From: Oceanihabitans sp. 2_MG-2023
GTDB taxonomy: Bacteria; Bacteroidota; Bacteroidia; Flavobacteriales; Flavobacteriaceae
DNA length: 64,000 bases
Assembly: GCF_030547245.1 (NCBI RefSeq)
Contig: NZ_JAUOQT010000003.1
Span: 124,001-188,000 of the forward strand
Direction of reading: 5' to 3'
The notes beneath the pieces are model-generated. The model had not been told where the DNA came from and ran no database searches. It was given only the letters and a program-made list of their open reading frames with translations. The position numbers and the translations under genes were made by a program. Shown piece after piece: positions 1 to 9,200 of the stretch. Position 1 is the stretch's first letter. Each line of letters starts with the position of its first letter.

Positions 1-1
1 A

Positions 2-1354
2 AACTCTGCCTGCGATTTACAAGGTGCAAATGCTTCTAGTTCTAGCACAGAAGCTGCCACTATGGTCGTCGACAATATTTTAGATAAAGTAGGCCTTTTT
101 AGAAACTTTTTAATAGAAGAGTGCGAGGATATAAACAACGCTCTTGCGGTTACTATGCCGCTAGAAGGTGGTGATATAGAACGCTATATTTTATACGATC
201 AAGATTTTTTCAGTAAAGTATCTGCATCTACTGGTACAGATTGGGGAAACACAAGCATTTTAGCTCACGAAGTTGGGCATCATTTAAATGGACACACCTT
301 AAAAAGTGGTGGCAGTAATCATAAAATAGAATTACAGGCCGATGAGTTTTCGGGTTTTGTTTTAGCAAGAATGAAATGCTCATTAAAGGACGCACAAAGT
401 GCAATTAGTAATTTATTACCCGATGAAGCTTCATCTACACATCCTGCAAAAAAAGACAGATTAAATGCAATAGAAAAAGGCTGGAATCGAGGTAACGGAA
501 AAGTAATTCCAATTAAAAAAATTGAAGATGTAAAAAAGGAAATTGAAGAAATTATTGTTGAAGAGAAAAAAGAAGAAAATAATAATGATGAAAATGAAGT
601 AGAAAAAATCATTGCTAACACCGAAGAAGAACTTATTCAAGCTATTCTTGGTCGTTATATTGAAGCTATTGGAGGTCAAGAAAAAGTATCTCAAATAAAA
701 ACCTTTTATCAAGAACGCAAAATTATTTCTAATATAAAGATAAATGGTGAAGAAATGAAATCTGAATTAACGAGCAAACTACACTTTTTAAAACCTTCAC
801 GATTGTACCAAAAAATGACAACTAAAACAAAAGAAAATGAATCCGAATTGGAGAGTTTAATTGTTGATGGCAAAACTTATATTAAAATGAATTTAAATAA
901 AGATTGGGTTTTTCAAAAGGATATCCAATCTACTTTTGTGAAAAATAGTACCAGTTATGTCATAGAATATTCGCAACTAATAAATAATGCAAAAGCTACG
1001 TATCTTGGAATAAAAACAATTAACAATATTAAATGTCATGCCGTAGAATTCGATAAAATAGAATTAGCAACAAACATGGAAATGATATCCACCAAATATT
1101 TTAATTTAGAAAGCGGATTATTGTATTATGAAGATCAAATAATTATAATGAAAACTACTTCAACTGAAACAGTTTCTAAAATAACCTATACTGATTATAA
1201 AGAAGTAGACGGTATTCTTTTTTCGTTTAGACAAGAACAAGAAATGGAAATAAAAACGCAAAACCAAAACATGAAATCCAACGCTACTACCCTATTTAGT
1301 GATATACAAATTAACCCAACAATGGATACTTCAAAATTTGAAATAGATGATTAA
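2..1354 (+). CDS. Exported M48-like zinc metalloprotease with LolA-like C-terminal domain (5' truncated by window)
   Basis: The reading frame is open to the left edge, and the codons before the first ATG at 62 encode a segment (NSACDLQ...) matching the N-terminal region of the three paralogues downstream, so the true start and signal peptide lie outside the window. The protease domain holds HEVGHH (nt 266-283), the third-ligand region ELQADEFSG and a THPAKKDR motif, as in M48 peptidases. After a Lys/Glu-rich linker (about nt 520-630) the C-terminal half begins YIEAIGGQEKVSQIK and looks like the outer-membrane lipoprotein-sorting (LolA/LolB-like) fold. It is the first of four tandem paralogues and overlaps the next gene by 8 bp, which suggests one operon. 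Catalytic residues look intact; the substrate is unknown. Confidence 0.85.
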   Translation, partial: NSACDLQGANASSSSTEAATMVVDNILDKVGLFRNFLIEECEDINNALAVTMPLEGGDIERYILYDQDFFSKVSASTGTDWGNTSILAHEVGHHLNGHTLKSGGSNHKIELQADEFSGFVLARMKCSLKDAQSAISNLLPDEASSTHPAKKDRLNAIEKGWNRGNGKVIPIKKIEDVKKEIEEIIVEEKKEENNNDENEVEKIIANTEEELIQAILGRYIEAIGGQEKVSQIKTFYQERKIISNIKINGEEMKSELTSKLHFLKPSRLYQKMTTKTKENESELESLIVDGKTYIKMNLNKDWVFQKDIQSTFVKNSTSYVIEYSQLINNAKATYLGIKTINNIKCHAVEFDKIELATNMEMISTKYFNLESGLLYYEDQIIIMKTTSTETVSKITYTDYKEVDGILFSFRQEQEMEIKTQNQNMKSNATTLFSDIQINPTMDTSKFEIDD

Positions 1355-2363
1355 AAAATTAACACTAATAGGCTTATTTTTTACTAACATTGCGTTTTCA
1401 CAAAACTACCAAACCACAGAAGAAATAGACAATGCTTGTGCACAATTAGGATTTATGGCAGATGAAGAAGCTGAAATTGCTGTCGATAGAATTTTAGAGC
1501 AAATTGGTTTGTTTAGAAACTTCGTTCTACAACAATGTCCTGATATAAATAATGCAGTAGCAAAAAACATTAAAACATCAACGGGTGATGTTATGCGCTA
1601 CATTTTATATGATAATGATTTTTTTAACCGTATCAATGACAAAGCAGCTAACGATTGGGCAGCAATAAGTATTTTAGCACATGAAATTGGACATCACTTA
1701 AACGGACATTCACTTAACAATAAAGGTAGTAACCATAAATACGAGTTAGAAGCAGATTATTTTAGCGGTTTATCTCTTGCCAAAATGGGAGCTACTTTAG
1801 AACAGGCTCAAAGTGCAATTAACACTTTAAAATACGAAAAAGCTACACGAACACATCCTGCTAAAAAAGACCGATTATTACAAATAGAAAAAGGTTGGAG
1901 CTTTGCAAATGATATTGAAAATCAAGAGGAAGAAGAAGAAGTGGTTTCTAAAAATATAATTGAAGATTTCCCTGTATATCCAGGATGTTCAGGAACCAAT
2001 TCTGAATTAAAAAAATGCTTTAATTTAAGTCTTAGAAATCATTTAGTTAGTAATTTCAATGCAGGTATAGCAAATGAAATTGGTTTAACCTCTAGATGCA
2101 TTAAAAAAGAAAAAGAATACAATGAAACCACCAATGAATATACCGAAAAATGTACTAAATATCAACCCATAAAAATTCATAGTATGTTTAAGGTTTCTAA
2201 AAATGGCGACGTCGTATTTATTGGAGCAAGAGCTCCACATACAGAATTGCAAAATGAAGCAGAGCGAATTATTAATTTATTACCAAAGATGATTCCAGGA
2301 AAACTAAAAGGTAAAAACGTTAGTGTTCCTTTTTCTTTACCCATCGCATTTATAATTCAATAA
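1347..2363 (+). CDS. Exported M48-like zinc metalloprotease with TonB-C-like C-terminal domain
   Basis: 338 aa. Residues 1-19 form a Sec signal peptide ending AFSQ. The conserved N-terminal region (residues 20-75, with GLFRNF and CPDINNAVAK) is shared with the neighbours. HEIGHH is at 112-117, the third-ligand ELEADYFSG at about 133-141, and THPAKKDR follows. From about residue 205 the protein changes: FPVYPGC, then a segment with KVSKNGDVVFIGARAP and a closing VSVPFSLPI strand, the pattern of the TonB C-terminal domain found in many Bacteroidetes periplasmic proteins. Second of four paralogues; 8 bp overlap upstream and a very short gap downstream. The TonB-C call rests on pattern recognition only. 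Likely acts in the periplasm or at the envelope. Confidence 0.85.
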   Translation: MIKKLTLIGLFFTNIAFSQNYQTTEEIDNACAQLGFMADEEAEIAVDRILEQIGLFRNFVLQQCPDINNAVAKNIKTSTGDVMRYILYDNDFFNRINDKAANDWAAISILAHEIGHHLNGHSLNNKGSNHKYELEADYFSGLSLAKMGATLEQAQSAINTLKYEKATRTHPAKKDRLLQIEKGWSFANDIENQEEEEEVVSKNIIEDFPVYPGCSGTNSELKKCFNLSLRNHLVSNFNAGIANEIGLTSRCIKKEKEYNETTNEYTEKCTKYQPIKIHSMFKVSKNGDVVFIGARAPHTELQNEAERIINLLPKMIPGKLKGKNVSVPFSLPIAFIIQ

Positions 2364-2371
2364 TTAGAAAT

Positions 2372-3820
2372 ATGAAACTAAAATTATTATTTTTTCTGCT
2401 TCTTTGTACACAAATTACTGTTTCCCAAAACTACCAAACCATCGAAGAAATAGACGATGCTTGTGCACAACTTGGCTTTAGCAGTAATGAGGAAGCAGAA
2501 ATAACAGTCGATAAAATATTAGATGCTGTTGGATTGTTTAGAAATTTTATCATTCAAGAATGTCCCGATATTAATAATGCAGTAGCAAAAGTTATTGAAA
2601 TATCTGAAGGATATAAAGAACGCTACATTTTATATGATAATGGCTTTTTCAACAAAATTGATAATACAGCCAAAACAGATTGGGCTTCCATTAGTATTTT
2701 AGCGCACGAAATTGGGCATCACTTAAACGGTCACTCATTAAATAATGAAGGCTCTAATCATAAATTTGAATTAGAAGCAGATTACTTTAGTGGCTCTGCC
2801 CTAGCAAAAATGGGTGCAAGTTTAATAGAAGCGCAAAGTGCCATTGCAACCTTAAGATATGAAAAAGCAACACGTACACATCCTGCTAAAAAAGATCGTT
2901 TAATTGCCATTGAAAATGGTTGGAAAAAAGCAAACCATATAAAAAAGGTTGTAGTTAATACTAAAGAAAACGATAACATTATTGTTTTTGATTTGAACAA
3001 AGATTTACAAGAAAAAAATCTCAAAAAAGGTTTAGATTTATATAATTTAAGCCAATATATTAGTGCTGCAGAACACTTTGTAAAAGCATTTCAATATAGT
3101 AATGGTAAAGAAACAATATACTTATATTATGCAGCTTCGGCATATGTTTCAGAAAAAAATTACGATCAAGCACTAAAGTACTATTTAACTATTTTAAGAA
3201 CTGGAATAGAAACATTAGATGCTGAAAAACAAAATTTAGTATATAAAAATATAGGCTTAATTTATAGTATTCAAAATCGTAATGATGAAGCATTAAAATT
3301 CTTTGATTTTATATTGCGAAAAAATCCAAATGATGTTATTATTCTTCAAAATAAAGCTAATGTATATTATAATTCTGGTGACCTTGTAACCTTTGAAAAG
3401 GAGCTAAAAAAAATAGAACGTATCACTCCTGAAAATATAAATGTTATATATAATCTTGGTGTACTGTCTATGGAAAAAAAGAACATAAACGATGCCATTA
3501 CATATTATAAAAAGGCTCTAAAAATTAACCCAGAACACAAAAACTCCCTATTAAATATTTCTGCCGCTATTTTATCTCAAGAATTGCCAATTGTTGAAGA
3601 AATGAATAACCTAGGTACTACTCCTTCCGAAAACAAACGCTATGACGAATTAACAGTAAAGCGCATAGCGCTATATAAAGAGGCAACAGTGTATTTAGAG
3701 CGCTATATTGCTGTTGATAGCAGTAATATGGAAGTATTAAACACCACATTAAACGTGTATAAAACAATTGGAGATCAAAAAAACATAAAACGCATAATGA
3801 ATTTGCAAAATCAACAATAA
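2372..3820 (+). CDS. Exported M48-like zinc metalloprotease with TPR repeats
   Basis: 482 aa. Signal peptide at residues 1-18 (ending TVSQ), then the protease domain of this paralogue family: GLFRNF, HEIGHH, ELEADYFSG, THPAKKDR, all catalytic positions kept. From about residue 205 to 410 there are tetratricopeptide-like repeats (for example NVIYNLGVLSMEKKNINDAI followed by YYKKALKINPEHKNSLLN), giving a protein-protein interaction scaffold in place of the LolA-like or TonB-C-like modules of its neighbours. The gap to the next gene is one base after the stop, consistent with co-translation. The protease family and TPR calls are firm; the biological role is unknown. Confidence 0.87.
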   Translation: MKLKLLFFLLLCTQITVSQNYQTIEEIDDACAQLGFSSNEEAEITVDKILDAVGLFRNFIIQECPDINNAVAKVIEISEGYKERYILYDNGFFNKIDNTAKTDWASISILAHEIGHHLNGHSLNNEGSNHKFELEADYFSGSALAKMGASLIEAQSAIATLRYEKATRTHPAKKDRLIAIENGWKKANHIKKVVVNTKENDNIIVFDLNKDLQEKNLKKGLDLYNLSQYISAAEHFVKAFQYSNGKETIYLYYAASAYVSEKNYDQALKYYLTILRTGIETLDAEKQNLVYKNIGLIYSIQNRNDEALKFFDFILRKNPNDVIILQNKANVYYNSGDLVTFEKELKKIERITPENINVIYNLGVLSMEKKNINDAITYYKKALKINPEHKNSLLNISAAILSQELPIVEEMNNLGTTPSENKRYDELTVKRIALYKEATVYLERYIAVDSSNMEVLNTTLNVYKTIGDQKNIKRIMNLQNQQ

Positions 3821-3821
3821 T

Positions 3822-6002
3822 ATGAATGTTACGCATCAATTAAAACTATTTCTTTTTATCAGTATCCTATCAAGTACTAGCATTGCTTATTCACAAAATT
3901 ACCAAACTATTGAAGAAGTAAACGATGCTTGTTCTCAACTAGGTTTTAATAGTGATGAAGATGCAGAAATTGCTGTAGATCGCATTTTAGATGAAATCGG
4001 TTTATTTCGAAATTTCACCATTCAAGAATGCCCTAATATTAATAACGCAGTAGCTAAAAACATTGAAATATCTTCAGGTCAGAAAGAACGTTATATCTTA
4101 TATGATGCAAACTTTTTTGACAGAATTGAAGAAAAGGCAAACAATCGTTGGGCAGCAATAAGTGTTTTAGCACATGAAATTGGGCATCATTTAAATGGGC
4201 ATTCTTTAAATAATGAAGGTTCTAATCATAAGTTTGAATTAGAAGCCGATTATTTTAGCGGACTAGCTTTAGCTAAAATGGGTGCCTCTAAAGAAGAAGC
4301 ACAAAGCGCTATTATGACGATAAAATACGAAAAAGCTACAAGTACGCATCCTGCTAAGAAAGATAGGTTAATAGCTATAGAAAACGGATGGAACAAAGCA
4401 AAAGGTATTATCAATGTAAAAACGGTAGAAGAAGAAAACGAAGACATTGCATTTGATTTGTATAGAAAAGGTGAAAAATCATTTGAAAACCATGAATTTA
4501 GTAAAGCTTTACAGTTTTTTGATGAAGCGAAATCATTAGGCTATAAAGATGCGTATTATTATTTATCACATATCTATTATACAGGATTATCTGTAAAAGT
4601 AGACTATAAAAAAGCATATACCTATGCAAAAGAAGGCTACGATTTAGGGTCTATTCCTGCAACCTATCAGTTAGGTAAGTATTTGGCAAACGGAACAGGT
4701 GTTTCTAAAAATAAAACTGAAGCAAATCGCTTGTTTCAAAAAGAATATCAAATAAAATGGTTTAAAGATCAATACAGTAAATACAAAACACCTTTTCATG
4801 CCTATGCTATTGGTTATATGTATTCTGAAGGATATGGAGGTGTACAAAAAGATGAAGAAATTGCCGTAATGTGGTATAAACATGCAGCTGTTAGTGGTAG
4901 TCTTACTGCCATTGGTAATTTAGGGGTATTATATGAAGAAGGTAATGGAATATCAAAAGATATAAACGAAGCTGTAAAATACTATAGAAAAGCAGCAGAA
5001 CTGGGACATGTTAACTCCATGACTAATTTAGGCTCTAAATATAGAGCTGGTGAAGGAGTTACAAAAAATATAGAAACTTGTATTTATTGGTATGAAAAAG
5101 CGCTAGAAAATGGAAGCCCAGAAGCCATGGCGAAATTAGGTAGTATGTATATTAAAGGGAAAGAAATAGAACAAGATATAACATTGGGACTCTCCTATTA
5201 TGAAATGGGATTAGCTTATAAAACATCTTTATATGGCGATATTGGAAATTATTATTTTAATAACTTTAATAGACAAAAAGCATATGAATATTATAAACTT
5301 GGTGCAGATCTAAATGACGTAACAAGTATGTCTAATTTAGGATTGTGTTATGATGGAGGTTACGGAACAGAAACCAATTGGGAGAAAGCTGTTTATTACT
5401 ATAAAAAAGCAGCAGCGCAAGGTAGTGCTTTTTCCATGCGAAACTTAGGCGAATTTTATTACTTTGGTGTAGGTGGTTTATCTCAAGATACCTATAAAGC
5501 TAAACGCTTGTTTCAAGAAGCTGCCGATTTAGGTAATGATTTGGCAAAAACCTATCTTAAGGTTATTAAACATATAGAAAATAGAGATTACGTGTTGGTT
5601 TCTAATTCTAATTATGATAATCGTTTATATATTACTGAAGAAGAAATTGCAGAAGAATACCCAGCTTATCCGTACGTTTATGAGAACTATTATGGCAATT
5701 GGGTTCTTAAAGTAAATTACCAATTTGGTAGTAATACGCGAGCGGTTCAAATTTTTCCAATTACGCAAGAAACAGAAGATAATGATGAATTATATTTTAA
5801 AAATTATTCTCCTTGCGCTCCTTTATATAAACCAAATGGATCGCATGATGTTTCTATTAGAAATGTAGATAGCAATGGATATAGAGCAATAAAATATCTT
5901 TATTATCAAGGAATATTTCATCTAGATTCTGGTAAAGATAAAGTAATGATAAAAGCACCTGTTGCCTTATGTTGGGTACCTAAAGAAAAGACTATAGACT
6001 AA
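3822..6002 (+). CDS. Exported M48-like zinc metalloprotease with Sel1-like repeats
   Basis: 726 aa, last gene of the tandem set. Signal peptide to about residue 24 (AYSQ), then the shared protease domain with HEIGHH, ELEADYFSG and THPAKKDR. Residues about 215-600 are Sel1-like repeats (for example GNLGVLYEEGNGISKDINEA, followed by VKYYRKAAELGH), roughly ten units with a few degenerate ones. The last 120 residues have no repeat character and match nothing I know. Sel1 repeats build solenoid scaffolds, so this paralogue probably couples proteolysis to binding of a partner. A hairpin terminator follows the stop codon and closes the operon. Confidence 0.87.
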   Translation: MNVTHQLKLFLFISILSSTSIAYSQNYQTIEEVNDACSQLGFNSDEDAEIAVDRILDEIGLFRNFTIQECPNINNAVAKNIEISSGQKERYILYDANFFDRIEEKANNRWAAISVLAHEIGHHLNGHSLNNEGSNHKFELEADYFSGLALAKMGASKEEAQSAIMTIKYEKATSTHPAKKDRLIAIENGWNKAKGIINVKTVEEENEDIAFDLYRKGEKSFENHEFSKALQFFDEAKSLGYKDAYYYLSHIYYTGLSVKVDYKKAYTYAKEGYDLGSIPATYQLGKYLANGTGVSKNKTEANRLFQKEYQIKWFKDQYSKYKTPFHAYAIGYMYSEGYGGVQKDEEIAVMWYKHAAVSGSLTAIGNLGVLYEEGNGISKDINEAVKYYRKAAELGHVNSMTNLGSKYRAGEGVTKNIETCIYWYEKALENGSPEAMAKLGSMYIKGKEIEQDITLGLSYYEMGLAYKTSLYGDIGNYYFNNFNRQKAYEYYKLGADLNDVTSMSNLGLCYDGGYGTETNWEKAVYYYKKAAAQGSAFSMRNLGEFYYFGVGGLSQDTYKAKRLFQEAADLGNDLAKTYLKVIKHIENRDYVLVSNSNYDNRLYITEEEIAEEYPAYPYVYENYYGNWVLKVNYQFGSNTRAVQIFPITQETEDNDELYFKNYSPCAPLYKPNGSHDVSIRNVDSNGYRAIKYLYYQGIFHLDSGKDKVMIKAPVALCWVPKEKTID

Positions 6003-6041
6003 TGAAGATTTCTAAAACCAGAAAACTACATATTTAGGACA

Positions 6042-6071
6042 CGATACAAAACCAAAGTTGGTATCGTTTTT
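6042..6071 (+). terminator. Rho-independent terminator of the protease operon
   Basis: Stem CGATAC / GTATCG with a 13-nt loop followed by TTTTT, 40 bp after the last protease gene. The stem is short, so strength is uncertain. Confidence 0.55.
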
Positions 6072-6123
6072 AGAACTAACAATTTGGTTTTATTAGAACC
6101 CTTTAATAGTGTAAAATTATATT

Positions 6124-6215
6124 CTTAGGAAACAAAAGAAATACTTTGTAGCTATTGCAAATGTACTGTTAATTAAAAGCACTACACTTCTAGTTATATT
6201 CTTTTGTTTCCTAAG
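6124..6215. repeat. Perfect 17-bp inverted repeat around 58 nt
   Basis: CTTAGGAAACAAAAGAA at 6124-6140 is exactly repeated in reverse complement at 6199-6215. It fills the gap between the convergent protease operon and the phosphoesterase gene and ends two bases before the latter's stop codon. It could be a bidirectional terminator-like structure or a tiny mobile-element relic; no flanking target duplication is evident. Confidence 0.7.
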
Positions 6216-6217
6216 TA

Positions 6218-9200
6218 TTAAAACCCGAAACCAAGTTTAAAAGCTACACGCGTTCCATCATCACTATTAAAGGCAGAAACATTTGCAGTAAACATATCTA
6301 TCATTGTTACAAAAACACCACCTCCAAAAGAAGTATTCCAACGATCATTATTATAAGTAGTATTGGAAACTAAATCATTATCTACCCAAATACGACCATA
6401 ATCTGCACCACCATAAACACCTAGACTTATTGGTATTAATTTTGTTTTAAGGCTTAAAAATTGAAGACGTAAATCGGTACTTTGCACCAAAGCACTTTTA
6501 CCTGTAAAGCGTTCGTTTCTATATCCACGTAAACCTGTGTTTGCCCCTAATGTTGCCGCTTGATAAAACTCAAAATTATTCCCTAAATTAAAATGTCCAG
6601 AAAAATTAGTAGCTAAAACTAATTTACCACTTGGTATTAATTTATAATCAAAACCTAGTTCTGGTATAATATAACCAAAGCCTTTACCAGAGTCTACATT
6701 ATTTTTAAAACCGATTTGTAAGCCAAATTGCATACCTAAAGTAGGAAATGCTTCATTATCTTTATTTTCAAAAGAATATGTTGCATCTGCACCATAAAAT
6801 GAATCACTTACTTCATTCCCTTCACCAATAAATTGATTTATAAACCTTCCGTTAGTTCTTTCTACTTCATTCGATTCGTACAAAATTCCTGCTTTAAAAT
6901 AACCACCTAACTGCCCTCTCCAAATTAAAGCTGGTTGTATTCCAAAAGATCTTATTTTAACACGATTATAATCCATATTTACGATGTCATCTGCTTCAAA
7001 ATTAGGAGTAGAATTACCATAATCAAAAAAGTTGATTGCATAATTTGGACTATTAAAATGCATATCTAATCCAAAATTTAAGCCTTTAAAAACATTAGCA
7101 AATTCTCCATTATAATTTAATTCAAAACCATTGGTAGCAAAATAATACGCTGCTGAAACGGTATGCTGTGCAGTAAATGGGTTTCGCTCAAAACCATAAA
7201 CAGTATAAGTGTTTGAAAGTCCTATTTTTAAACCATCATCTGGATTAGAACCAATGGTAGGCAAAAGTTCGTTTACATTATTTTTTAATTTTTTATAATC
7301 ATACACATTGGTTTCATAATCATTTGTAAATTTTTGGTGTCCATTTTTAGTTAGTATGGTGCTTTCTTTAGACTTATAATCATAAAAGGTTATTTTTTTT
7401 CCTTGTTCAATATTATAAACATCGTGGTTTTGCCCTCCAATTAATCGCACTCGCATTTGATTTTTAGTATCGTTTCCATATACATGAAACGTATCATCAT
7501 CATCTAAACCATAAATCCATACTTCTTTTGTTTGCTTATTATCATAAATGCATTCATGGAAAACATCTGCTTTTTCCCCTCCTTTAATTCTATATGCAGT
7601 AACCTTTGTTTTTCCGTTAGGTAAACGCTCAATATCAAACCAATCGTCTTTATTTGTTCCTTTTAAAACTGCATATTTATTCACTAAATTGAAATAACGA
7701 TCTGCTATTTTTTGAAGATTTGCACGACGTGCTTTTAAGGTTTGTTTAATTTTATCGGTTACAGCACCTCTAACTTCTTCCGGGATATTTAAAAAAGCTT
7801 TGTCTATAACTTCATCTGTAATTCCTTCTTGAATAGTTTTTACTTGTGCATTCCACACTGCTTTATCCGATTGCACAATAAACTCCATATCAAGCGGGTA
7901 CGGTTCTACATTTACCCCTTTAACATCTACTAAATCATCATCATATTTTCTTAACAATCTGGCCATTGGTAGCACTGTTACAGCTGATGTAAGTAATGCT
8001 CCGTCGGACATGATAGAAAAAACCTGATCTCTATCTCTTGGTAAAGGTCGGTATATTTTTTTCCCATTTTCTTTAAACTCTAACCAACGCCATTGATCTT
8101 GGTGTCTATCCCAATCGCCAATTAACATGTCGAATAATCTTGCTCTAATATAAGCAGCTTCATCCATTACTAAATCTTCATCTTTATGCAACATAGCCAT
8201 AACATCCGAAGTACTTAAAACCGTATTTGAGAACCCAAAACTAGCTTGGTCTCCATGCCCATCAGAGGCATGTTCTTCAATCATATATAACTCATCACCA
8301 AACTGTGCATTAAAGTCACCTAAAGCATTTTGTTTTGGCACATAGTATAATTTGGGGTTTAAATGATATACTCCAATAGCATCCGACAAATCACCAACTG
8401 TAAGAAGTGCATAAGGATGTGAACCTGTAAATACATCTAGAATTAAATCTTCGGCTGCAGTATCATCAAAATTTCCATCCAAATACTGGTCTTTAAAAAA
8501 GGCAGCTTGTAAATACTGTGTACCTTGTTTACGAACCGCACGCATTACATATTGTTTTTTACCATCTTTTGTAATTAAACGAAGGGATTTAGACTGTGTT
8601 CCTCCTCCTCTTCTACCAACAGTTACACCTCCAAAAAGTGTATCTAAATTTACTGTTGGAGCAGTAACTTTAGTACTATAGGTATCTCTATACCTTTCTC
8701 CCCAAAGAAACTTAGTAAAAACTGATTTATCGGTTTCTTCTTCGGTGTAAATTGAAGCTGTTTTTTCTTTCGGAAAAGTTTCTGGGTATATTGTATCTAT
8801 TGTATTAACATCTGGCTTTAGCACTTGGGTTTCAAATACTATTTTATCCTCTTCAACCGAATAAAAACGTACATACGAAGAACCATCGTTAAACACATCA
8901 AGTCTTGCATACCCTGGAGTTCCATATGAGAATTGCCCGCCTCCAACGTTTCTAGTTGGTGTTACTTTAGAACCAGAACCACTAACTATTTGACGCATAT
9001 TGTCTTGCACCAAATATTGTAAATTATGTTCGTGACCGGAAACAAAAATGATTTTACTATTTTCTTGCGAAATAGTAACCAGACGTTTTCTTAGTTCGTT
9101 ATATCTTTTGTTTTGTATATCTGCATTAGAAACTCCTGTGGTAATACGCAATAAGTTTTTAAGCGAACCTAAAACTGGAATTGGAGACATATGACTTTTA

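Noticed and set aside
6124-6215. Insertion sequence ends
   Set aside because: Only 58 nt between the arms, no transposase and no target duplication visible.
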